NCBI GenBank assembly: GCA_023229045.1
Contig: JALOAB010000143.1
Coordinates: forward strand, 1-5,862
DNA: 5,862 nucleotides
DNA from: Fidelibacterota bacterium
Lineage (GTDB): Bacteria; Fidelibacterota; UBA2242
Direction: 5' to 3'
Shown: piece after piece, positions 1 to 5,766 of the stretch
Numbering within the stretch: position 1 is the stretch's first letter
Layout of the letters: each line of letters starts with the position of its first letter
Translations under genes and position numbers: made by a program
The notes under the pieces: model-generated
Told to the model about the DNA's origin: nothing
The model's input: only the letters and a program-made list of their open reading frames with translations
Databases searched by the model: none

Positions 1-2191
1 CGCTGTTTACCAGTTTGCTATAGGTGGCCGAACCGCCATATACTTCAATTTCTTCTGCGCGGGTGCCGGTCAGATCGCGAATATCTTTTAGATAAGCCGT
101 CACATCAATCGAAAAATTCTCAGTTAATTGTTGCTGAACACCTATTTCTCCGACAATCGTTTGTTCCGGTTTAAGATCGGCGTTTCCAATTAATCCCTGA
201 TTACCGGTGCCCGATCCAAGATCAAAATCCGGGTTCTGATACAAATAAGTAAAATTGGGGATTTGAAAGAAGTGTCCGTATGAAAAATGAAATGCGCCCT
301 GATCGCTGATGGGAAACGATATACCAACGCGCGGGCTAAACTGATATTTTGCCTTGGCATTTTTATACCAGTAGGTCTTACGCTCTTCAAGAGAAACCGG
401 CAGTTCACCTGCATCTTGAATACCGTTTTCATTGAGATCGTGATAGCGATTTTGCGGTTTGATCGGTTCATATATCTCAGGATCAGTCGGATCCGCCAGA
501 ATTATACCATCCGGCTCGAAATAATCGAAACGAATTCCAATATTTATAATCAATTCGTTGAATTCCATCTTGTCTTGGATATATCCGGCAAACTCATATG
601 GTTTATGGCGATAATAACTGGCATAGATCGTGCTATCGCCCAAAATTGTCGGATGAATATACGGACTCCAGTTCGATGGAATTTCCAATCCCGAAGCAAA
701 ATCAACATAGGTTTCTCCGGGTGCCGGACGCACCGTGAATGTTCTTAACGAAAGGTCGTGCTGTTGTAATTCAAGTCCGCTCTTGATCTGATGGCGTTCA
801 TTGATCTGCGAGGTCATATCCCATTTCAAAAGGTAGGTTTGGCTGTTGCGATATTCATGATCGTTCTGGGTGCCGGCAAAATAAAATTGATAGGGATACT
901 GATAAAGGTAATAGGGGTGGACATAAGTAGTACTGTCATTATAGCCTGTTTTGTCAGATAATCTACCGGAATATTTTCTGTAGTAGTATGAACCGGAAAT
1001 ATTGAAAAAGGTCTTGGAACTTAACTGCTGTTGAAATTTCACCAGGTGCGTCTCTGCCGTCAGGTTCTTCTTCAATAGACCCTGCGGATTATATTTAAAC
1101 ATTCGGTCATAATCCTGGTAGTCTTTATTATCGTAGAAAACATTATATGAGATACTCGACCGGTTAGACATCCTATATATCAGTTGTCCCTGCAAATATA
1201 TCTTCCGGTTCCAGTTAATATCGACCCATTTTTGATCTCCTTGCATACTGGTCGAATCGAGTAAAAATGCAGAGCCATCCGGACCGGTCGCTAGTATCGA
1301 AGTGGGTGTATATCGATTCTGTCCTTGTTGCCAACCGCCAAAATAAATATAGCGCGAATTTAGATAGTAAAATATCCGGTCTTTTACAAGCGGGCCGAAT
1401 AAACTTACTTCACCATTTCTGATACTGAATGGATTAATTTGACCTATATTATCGAATACCTCATCATGTGTGCTTATATAATCACCACCATACAATTCCA
1501 GCGATCCGCCATGCTTATTACTGCCTTGTTTTGTGGTTATATTGACGATACCGGACATCACCTTGCCATATTCAGCGTTAAAAGCGCCGGAGATAACCTG
1601 CAATTCCTGGATCATGTTCTTATTGACATCGATAACGGCACTGCGATCGTACGAATCAGTAACCGGAATTCCATCAATAAGATATGCCACCTCGCCTTTT
1701 CGACCGCCCCGCAGGCTTCCGTCCACGTAACCAGCCTGCATCTCCAGTAAATCGTTGACTTCAGTAATCGGTAATGCCGCAAGTTCTTCGGCTTTGACAT
1801 GCGATGCCGTAGCAGTCCTATCTTTCACAATCATTTTCCGCTCAGCGGTTACTATTACTTCTTCGCCTTCAATCGCCTGGGTGCTCATTTCGATGTCTAT
1901 CGACGTGGTCAAATCAACTGAAACGATGACACCAGTGATAATTTTTTGTTGATAACCGATCATTTGGGCTTTTAGCCGATATTCGCCTGGCGGAACATTC
2001 AATATCATGAAGTGGCCATCAATATCTGAAGCCGCTCCCAGATAAGTATCTTCCAGCATGACATTACATCCCATCAGTGGCGCTCTGGTCTCACTATCTG
2101 TTACTACTCCGGTTATCTTGCCGGTATTCCCTGAATAAAGGTTCGCCACTATCAGAATTAGAACAAAAAGCAGTCTGTTTTTTAATTTCAT
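1..2191 (-). CDS. TonB-dependent outer-membrane receptor with N-terminal carboxypeptidase-regulatory-like domain (C-terminus beyond window)
   Basis: The reading frame is open for 730 codons from ATG at 2191 to the window edge, so the 3' end is missing. Residues 1-20 form a signal peptide (MKLKNRLLFVLILIVANLYS). Residues 24-103 match a carboxypeptidase-regulatory-like beta-sandwich (GKITGVVTD..., SDIDGHFMILNVPPGEY). A TonB-box-like EVIVTA lies at 111-116. The plug domain spans about 125-222 (LRGGRKGEVAYLIDGIPV, ISGAFNAEYGKVMSGIVNITT). From about 228 the sequence is aromatic-rich beta-barrel strand, ending near the family's late-barrel motif NADLKPEQTIVGEIGV. Receptors of this type are usually 850-1000 residues, so roughly 150-250 are probably outside. 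Known role: TonB/ExbBD-energised import across the outer membrane. The substrate is unproven; the upstream secreted amylase suggests alpha-glucan oligosaccharides. AGAGG at 2198-2202 is a suitable ribosome site. The gene starts 47 bases after the amylase stop, with no terminator between, so co-transcription is likely. A perfect TATAAT at 2223-2228 lacks a -35 partner and may be chance. Confidence 0.93.
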   Translation of the reverse strand, partial: MKLKNRLLFVLILIVANLYSGNTGKITGVVTDSETRAPLMGCNVMLEDTYLGAASDIDGHFMILNVPPGEYRLKAQMIGYQQKIITGVIVSVDLTTSIDIEMSTQAIEGEEVIVTAERKMIVKDRTATASHVKAEELAALPITEVNDLLEMQAGYVDGSLRGGRKGEVAYLIDGIPVTDSYDRSAVIDVNKNMIQELQVISGAFNAEYGKVMSGIVNITTKQGSNKHGGSLELYGGDYISTHDEVFDNIGQINPFSIRNGEVSLFGPLVKDRIFYYLNSRYIYFGGWQQGQNRYTPTSILATGPDGSAFLLDSTSMQGDQKWVDINWNRKIYLQGQLIYRMSNRSSISYNVFYDNKDYQDYDRMFKYNPQGLLKKNLTAETHLVKFQQQLSSKTFFNISGSYYYRKYSGRLSDKTGYNDSTTYVHPYYLYQYPYQFYFAGTQNDHEYRNSQTYLLKWDMTSQINERHQIKSGLELQQHDLSLRTFTVRPAPGETYVDFASGLEIPSNWSPYIHPTILGDSTIYASYYRHKPYEFAGYIQDKMEFNELIINIGIRFDYFEPDGIILADPTDPEIYEPIKPQNRYHDLNENGIQDAGELPVSLEERKTYWYKNAKAKYQFSPRVGISFPISDQGAFHFSYGHFFQIPNFTYLYQNPDFDLGSGTGNQGLIGNADLKPEQTIVGEIGVQQQLTENFSIDVTAYLKDIRDLTGTRAEEIEVYGGSATYSKLVNS

Positions 2192-2238
2192 TCTCAACCT
2201 CTATCCTATCGCTTTTTCCGACATTATAATTTTTTCCT

Positions 2239-4089
2239 TCAATCTAGACTTTTATAAATCAATACTCCCCACGGCTCGAGAGTATTTGTATTTGAATTAA
2301 CTGAGTATATCAACTGCCACTTGCCCTCTGAGGCAAATGAATCAGGCGGGAACACTCTACTCTTTTTTGCAGAAATGTTAAAAAACGCCCGGATTGTATC
2401 ATTTTCGATAGTGCGATCGAAAATCAGTAATTTATTTTTATCATCAACAACTACCGTACGATAAGTTCCGCGACGCAATACTTCATGTTCTTTGCGCAGG
2501 TTAATCAAAGATTTATAATAATCAAGCAAATCCTCATCAACCCTTACCGAATCCTCTGGTCTTTTCATTCCGAGCGGATGCGCTTTTTCAGGTTCATATT
2601 GTAAATCCGACCAGATCATCGGTTTGCGGTTATCCGGATCGTCCGCGCCCCACATTCCGACCTCGTCACCATAGTAAATATAGGGCGCCCCTATATATGT
2701 AAACTGAAAAGCCAAAATCGCTTTTTGGATTTTGCGGAAGTCGTCGGGCGGGCGGTTTACCTTAAACTTCTTATTATATACCAGATTACCGCCATGATCG
2801 ATAGTCCGATCCGGATTTATCAGCATACTGGCAAAGCGCTCATTATCATGACTGCCCATGATATTTTGGAGTTGATACTGCGCCGAAAGCGGATATTTCT
2901 CTCTAATATCGCCCAACAGATTATCAAGTTTTGATGGATTCACGCGCATCTTTTTATCAACGAAGCCTTTCAGCATGGCGTCACCAAAGCGATAATTCAT
3001 TACACCGTCAAAAATATCACCCTGCAACCATGGTGAAGCATCGAACATTTTATTGTTCATGAAATCTTCCCACCAGATTTCACCGGTCAGGTATGCATCC
3101 GGATTTACATCTTTGACCCATTTACGAAAATCACGCCAGAAAGCCTTGCTGACCATCTCGGCTACATCCAGTCGCCAACCATCGATGCCATCCGACGGAT
3201 CGCCATCGCCGTCAGGATCGCCCCACCTCTTAACAACCGTTTTGATATGCTCCCGAAAAGCCAGCGCCGGACCGTTCTCGTCTTCCCATATTTCCGGCAA
3301 ATCGGTTACTCCGTACCAACCTTGATATTCAAATTCATCCTCCGGCGTTCCTGGGTCATCAAATGATTTAATCACAAACCAATCGGCATACGGACTGCTC
3401 TTGCCGTTTTTACGAACATCCTGAAAAGCCCAAAATGGAATACCCACATGGTTAAAAACACCATCGATGATAATCTTCATACCACGCGCATGTACTTCCT
3501 GAATCAATTTCAGGAATAATTTGTCAGCCGCGGTCCACTGCCAGGTTGAGGGATCTTCAGCCTTCTCGGCTGCCCATATAAGTATGTCGCCCGCCGGATC
3601 GGGACCGAAATTATTATCGACGTGATGATACATCGTCGTCCCATATTTATGAGCTGAGGCTGATTCAAAAATCGGATTCAGATAAATGGCGTTAATTCCC
3701 AATTCATTGAGATAATCAAGTTTATCTAAAATGCCCTGTAAATCGCCGCCATAGCGCCGCAATTGCGCATTATAATAAAAATCACGTCCGTTAAATAATT
3801 CCCAGGGTTGCAGCTTGTACCAGTCAGAAGTCCATGGCATTACGCTCCATTGGATTTGTTTCTCATATGGCCAGGTACCTTCCAAGGTCTCAATGGTAGG
3901 ATCATTATTAGGGTCACCATTACGAAAGCGTTCGGGAAATATCTGATACCACACCGCATCATAAATCCAGTTCGGCATTCTTGATTTTTCCTCAGAAAAG
4001 CTATTCTGCGCCAGCGCCAGGATAAAAATCAGACTGATAACCAGCGACTTTCTGAGACGTTGGATTAGATTTTTCAGTTGTTCTTTCAA
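2239..4089 (-). CDS. Secreted GH13 alpha-amylase-family glycoside hydrolase (cyclomaltodextrinase/neopullulanase-like)
   Basis: This 616-residue protein hydrolyses alpha-glucosidic bonds in starch-like polymers or maltodextrins; exact specificity cannot be read from sequence. Residues 1-32 form a signal peptide (basic start, then LVISLIFILALAQ) without a lipobox Cys, so export to the periplasm or outside is expected. The (beta/alpha)8 barrel runs from about 40 to 530 and all GH13 motifs are intact. Region I is DGVFNH (209-214). Region II is GWRLDVAE with nucleophile D308. Region III is GEIW with acid/base E337. Region IV is GSHDNE with H414 and transition-state Asp D415. DLPEIW (263-268) lies where conserved region V sits. 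An acidic DPDGDGDPSDG (291-301) resembles a calcium site. Residues about 535-616 fit the C-terminal beta-sandwich. The N-terminal CBM34-type domain usual in neopullulanases is absent. The start is TTG at 4089: an in-frame TAA lies seven codons upstream, and the next ATG (Met38) would remove the signal peptide. No clear SD site is visible. It is the first gene of a probable two-gene unit with the TonB receptor. Confidence 0.94.
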   Translation of the reverse strand: MKEQLKNLIQRLRKSLVISLIFILALAQNSFSEEKSRMPNWIYDAVWYQIFPERFRNGDPNNDPTIETLEGTWPYEKQIQWSVMPWTSDWYKLQPWELFNGRDFYYNAQLRRYGGDLQGILDKLDYLNELGINAIYLNPIFESASAHKYGTTMYHHVDNNFGPDPAGDILIWAAEKAEDPSTWQWTAADKLFLKLIQEVHARGMKIIIDGVFNHVGIPFWAFQDVRKNGKSSPYADWFVIKSFDDPGTPEDEFEYQGWYGVTDLPEIWEDENGPALAFREHIKTVVKRWGDPDGDGDPSDGIDGWRLDVAEMVSKAFWRDFRKWVKDVNPDAYLTGEIWWEDFMNNKMFDASPWLQGDIFDGVMNYRFGDAMLKGFVDKKMRVNPSKLDNLLGDIREKYPLSAQYQLQNIMGSHDNERFASMLINPDRTIDHGGNLVYNKKFKVNRPPDDFRKIQKAILAFQFTYIGAPYIYYGDEVGMWGADDPDNRKPMIWSDLQYEPEKAHPLGMKRPEDSVRVDEDLLDYYKSLINLRKEHEVLRRGTYRTVVVDDKNKLLIFDRTIENDTIRAFFNISAKKSRVFPPDSFASEGKWQLIYSVNSNTNTLEPWGVLIYKSLD

Positions 4090-4117
4090 TTGTAGTTCTA
4101 ATCTGAGTTACTAATTG

Positions 4118-4146
4118 AATATAAGACAAGAAAAGGGCATTGTCAA
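4118..4146 (-). promoter_or_regulatory. Sigma-70-type promoter for the amylase/TonB receptor unit
   Basis: On the minus strand there is a perfect -35 TTGACA (4146-4141), a 17-base spacer and a -10 TATATT (4123-4118, five of six consensus). Transcription would begin near 4111, giving a leader of about 22 bases before the TTG start at 4089. The match and placement support both the promoter and the TTG start. I see no convincing operator overlapping it. Confidence 0.75.
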
Positions 4147-4274
4147 TAGGTATTTTTAGGCTTTAATTCTATCTAGCGGGAACCAATTGCCAGTATTAAG
4201 AAAACGCTCATAAACCAATTTTTTGGTGATACTACCATTTTTGACAGTTACCACTCAAACAATTTTTAATCAAT

Positions 4275-4298
4275 AAAAAAGCCGCTTTTTAGGCGGCT
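4275..4298 (-). terminator. Rho-independent terminator on the minus strand with no obvious upstream gene
   Basis: Read on the minus strand, AGCCGC (4298-4293), a seven-base loop CTAAAAA and GCGGCT (4285-4280) form a six-base-pair stem followed directly by five further T residues and then ATTG. This is a textbook intrinsic terminator in that direction. On the plus strand the hairpin is followed by AATCTATGATTT, which is not a T-tract, so the signal is directional. No minus-strand gene lies between it and the tail-to-tail junction at 5375, so what it terminates is unclear. Confidence 0.65.
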
Positions 4299-4326
4299 AA
4301 TCTATGATTTATCGTCGATTGTGAGG

Positions 4327-4391
4327 TTTCCCTCCCCGAACGTAAAAGAGGGGGATTTTGAGGGATATTACGGCACATCCGGGGAGGGGGA
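4327..4391. repeat. G-rich imperfect inverted repeat, possible interspersed (REP/MITE-like) element
   Basis: TTTCCCTCCCCG (4327-4338) can pair with CGGGGAGGGGGA (4380-4391) over 12 positions, ten Watson-Crick and two G-T, around a 41-base loop. The loop itself has GGGGG (4350-4354) and GGG (4362-4364), and the right arm continues as GGGG-A-GGGGG-A-GGGG (4381-4395). Composition is sharply different from the flanking AT-rich DNA. This layout resembles short non-coding repeats scattered between genes in some bacteria, but only one copy is in view, so its repeat status is inference. A T-rich run (4398-4405) follows it on the plus strand. Confidence 0.45.
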
Positions 4392-4423
4392 GGGGAATTT
4401 TTTATTCTTCTCAGTGAAATCGC

Positions 4424-4554
4424 TTATTTTCAAATAACACTGGCTATATTACAAATATTATGCCAGATTTCAAAGAACAATTACTGTCTGTTTGACACCG
4501 CATTTTTAGATTGGTTACAAATATTTTCTTCAAATACAAATTTTATTTTCAAAT
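4424..4554. repeat. Two pairs of short direct repeats upstream of the response regulator
   Basis: TTATTTTCAAAT occurs at 4424-4435 and again at 4543-4554. TTACAAATATT occurs at 4449-4459 and again at 4515-4525. Both pairs lie in the AT-rich segment before the response regulator gene and flank or overlap its candidate promoter. They could be protein-binding sites or remnants of a small duplication. AT-rich composition makes chance matches more likely, so this is tentative. Confidence 0.35.
4492..4521 (+). promoter_or_regulatory. Candidate promoter for the receiver/PD-(D/E)XK-like response regulator
   Basis: A perfect -35 TTGACA (4492-4497) is followed after 18 bases by TACAAA (4516-4521), four of six consensus. 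Transcription would begin near 4528, about 83 bases before the ATG at 4611. A competing -10, TATATT at 4570-4575, is closer to the gene but has only a poor -35 (TTTCAA, 4547-4552). Either could serve; the perfect -35 favours the first. Confidence 0.35.
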
Positions 4555-4610
4555 TCTGATCACCCTGTCTATATTTACTTGGATTTGTTGTTTAAAGTTA
4601 TGAGGTATAC

Positions 4611-5378
4611 ATGCAGAAAATACTCGCAGTCGATGACGATGAGAGTATTCTCGAACTGATTACACAATTTTTCTCGCGTCAAAATTATAAAGTCATCACC
4701 TGTACGCGGGGAACGAAAGTGACCGATCTGGCGATTAATGAAGAACCGGATTTAATCATACTTGATATTAATTTACCGGATGTGGACGGTCTCTCGGTGT
4801 TAAAAACTTTAAAAACCCGTCCGATAACGTCTTTCATTCCGGTAATCATGTTGACAGCCCAGGTTTCGACCGAATTCCAGGTCAGTGGATTGGTATCCGG
4901 CGCCGATGATTATGTGACCAAACCTTTTGATCTCGAAGTCCTGAATGCACGGGTTATCAATGCCCTGCGACATTCGCTCTTACTCACCCGTTTAAAACAC
5001 GATCAATTTAACCTGCTGTCCTATCTTCTCCGAATATATAAGAAACGCGGTTATCAAGTCTTTACAAAATTACTAGGAGATTACAGAGGCAGCCCCAGGC
5101 TGTGGCGGGGTTATGTGCCGGATATGATAATTCAAAAGCATGAAAAATTACGTTGTTTTAATTTTGAGACTACCCAATCGATTCTGGAAGAATCTTTCAT
5201 TGATCGACTAAGTCAATTAGCCGAATGTGACAAAAATGCCATCGTTCACTTTGAGGCGACCATCATTGTGCGATCAAAGGATAACTGGAAAATTGTAAAG
5301 AGATTGATTTCCGAGAATAGTATACCGATCAAAGTTAAATTTATTAAAAAACACATTCAGCGCAATCAATTCGTCTAA
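4611..5378 (+). CDS. Response regulator: receiver domain fused to a PD-(D/E)XK nuclease-like C-terminal domain
   Basis: The protein has 255 residues. Residues 1-122 are a standard CheY-like receiver with all key positions: acidic pocket D8/D9, phosphoacceptor D52 in LDINLPDVDG, T82 in MLTAQ, and K104-P105 in VTKPF. It should therefore accept phosphate from a histidine kinase, though none is encoded nearby. There is no winged-helix, HTH, GGDEF or other common output domain. Residues about 131-255 show the predicted order helix (NLLSYLLRIYKKRGYQV), strand, strand (YVPDMIIQ), strand (RCFNFETTQSI), helix, strand (IVHFEATIIV), helix, strand (IKVKFI). This order, with P170-D171 and E186, resembles a restriction-endonuclease-like fold. 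The usual Lys of the ExK motif is not evident, so it may be inactive or a variant. ATG at 4611 follows GAGG (4602-4605) with a five-base gap. Its stop overlaps the convergent receiver gene by 4 bp. The receiver assignment is firm; the output-domain assignment is inference. Confidence 0.9.
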   Translation: MQKILAVDDDESILELITQFFSRQNYKVITCTRGTKVTDLAINEEPDLIILDINLPDVDGLSVLKTLKTRPITSFIPVIMLTAQVSTEFQVSGLVSGADDYVTKPFDLEVLNARVINALRHSLLLTRLKHDQFNLLSYLLRIYKKRGYQVFTKLLGDYRGSPRLWRGYVPDMIIQKHEKLRCFNFETTQSILEESFIDRLSQLAECDKNAIVHFEATIIVRSKDNWKIVKRLISENSIPIKVKFIKKHIQRNQFV

Positions 5379-5740
5379 GTTGCGAAAAGTTCGCCGCGGA
5401 TAACCTTCAGCATTTCATCCAACTGAATTGGCTTGGCAAACCATTTCTTTCCATATCTATCAAGATTTTCAATAATTTTGGGATCGTTATCATGACCGGT
5501 CATGAACACAAAAGAAATTTCAGGATATATTGATTTGACTTCATCGTAGAATTCAAATCCGTTACGACTGAGCATGACAACTTCAGATAAAATCAAATCC
5601 GGTCTTTGTTCTTTAATCAATCTTAAAGCTTTATCCACGCTTAAGGCTGTTGTAACTGAATAGCCATTCTGCTCCAGGAATTCACCATAGATTTCACAGA
5701 TCACGGCATCATTATCAACTATTAAAATATTGGATTTCAT
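5375..5740 (-). CDS. Single-domain receiver protein with Glu at the phosphoacceptor position
   Basis: This 121-residue protein is a stand-alone CheY-like receiver with no output domain. It starts MKSNILIVDNDAV, so beta-1 and the acidic pocket are present but read D9-N10-D11 instead of the usual Asp pair. The segment PDLILSEVVMLSRNGFEF (47-64) aligns with the canonical PDLILLDVMLPxxNGFE, placing Glu53 where the phosphorylated Asp should be. T81 (FVFMTGHD) and K103-P104 (FAKPI) are kept. Known receivers with Glu here can mimic the phosphorylated state or act independently of phosphorylation; whether that holds here is inference. It faces the other response regulator tail to tail, the stops sharing CTAA at 5375-5378. 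The ATG at 5740 is preceded by AGGA at 5751-5748, which lies inside the neighbouring IS end. Because the protein begins normally for a receiver, the start itself is probably original. Confidence 0.88.
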   Translation of the reverse strand: MKSNILIVDNDAVICEIYGEFLEQNGYSVTTALSVDKALRLIKEQRPDLILSEVVMLSRNGFEFYDEVKSIYPEISFVFMTGHDNDPKIIENLDRYGKKWFAKPIQLDEMLKVIRGELFAT

Positions 5741-5766
5741 TGTCTTGTCCTAAAATAGTTGACAGG
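5741..5766. repeat. Terminal inverted repeat of the IS3-family element (transposase-distal end)
   Basis: The 26 bases begin TGTCTTGTCC and end TAGTTGACAGG on the plus strand. They start with the TG dinucleotide typical of IS3-family ends and resemble the IS150-type terminal pattern (TGTAcTG..CC....GTTGGACA, recalled from memory). They lie immediately beyond the transposase stop at 5767-5769, where the right end of such an element is expected. The outer end falls at 5741, adjacent to the start codon of the receiver gene. The partner repeat is outside the window, so the exact boundary is unconfirmed. Confidence 0.6.
5748..5751 (-). promoter_or_regulatory. Ribosome binding site of the Glu-receiver gene, located inside the IS end
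   Basis: On the minus strand AGGA (5751-5748) stands seven bases before the ATG at 5740, good SD spacing. It falls within the inferred IS inverted repeat, so translation of the receiver would depend on sequence brought by the element. No convincing outward promoter is visible in the short IS tip; TATTTT (5757-5752) lacks a -35 partner. Confidence 0.5.

Larger units (their letters stand above)
4090..4610. other. Intergenic region between divergent genes, no protein-coding gene seen
   Basis: This 521-base gap separates the leftward amylase from the rightward response regulator. From left to right it holds the amylase promoter, a featureless AT-rich stretch with a small inverted repeat (ACCAA-tttt-TTGGT, 4214-4227), a minus-strand intrinsic terminator (4275-4298), a G-rich inverted repeat (4327-4391), and AT-rich DNA with direct repeats and candidate promoters from 4424 to 4600. 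I found no plausible reading frame with a start and ribosome site in either direction. Confidence 0.8.

Noticed and set aside
190..471. Minus-strand 93-codon frame
   Set aside because: It is in a different frame from, and inside, the TonB receptor; the peptide has no recognisable motifs.
287..748. Plus-strand open frame of 153 codons
   Set aside because: It lies wholly antisense to the TonB receptor, whose minus-strand frame has clear domain motifs; the antisense peptide shows no recognisable family.
1439..1952. Several overlapping plus-strand frames and a minus-strand frame at 1612-1800
   Set aside because: All are alternate-frame shadows of the receptor's plug and regulatory-like domains, without ribosome sites or family motifs.
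2725..3325. Two plus-strand open frames (2725-2934 and 3053-3325)
   Set aside because: Both are antisense to the GH13 catalytic barrel; low-complexity peptides and no independent support.
4241..4270. Plus-strand promoter-like pair TTGACA (4241-4246) and TTTAAT (4265-4270), 18-base spacer
   Set aside because: It would read into the terminator hairpin and G-rich repeat with no gene for over 300 bases; other candidates lie closer to the response regulator.
4327..4405. Plus-strand terminator made of the G-rich inverted repeat plus the following T-run
   Set aside because: The 41-base loop and lack of any plus-strand gene upstream make an intrinsic terminator unlikely.
4090..4610. CRISPR array, tRNA or riboswitch in the intergenic region
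   Set aside because: There are no regularly spaced repeats, no cloverleaf or CCA-end pattern, and no recognisable riboswitch core; the amylase leader is only about 22 bases long if the promoter call is right.
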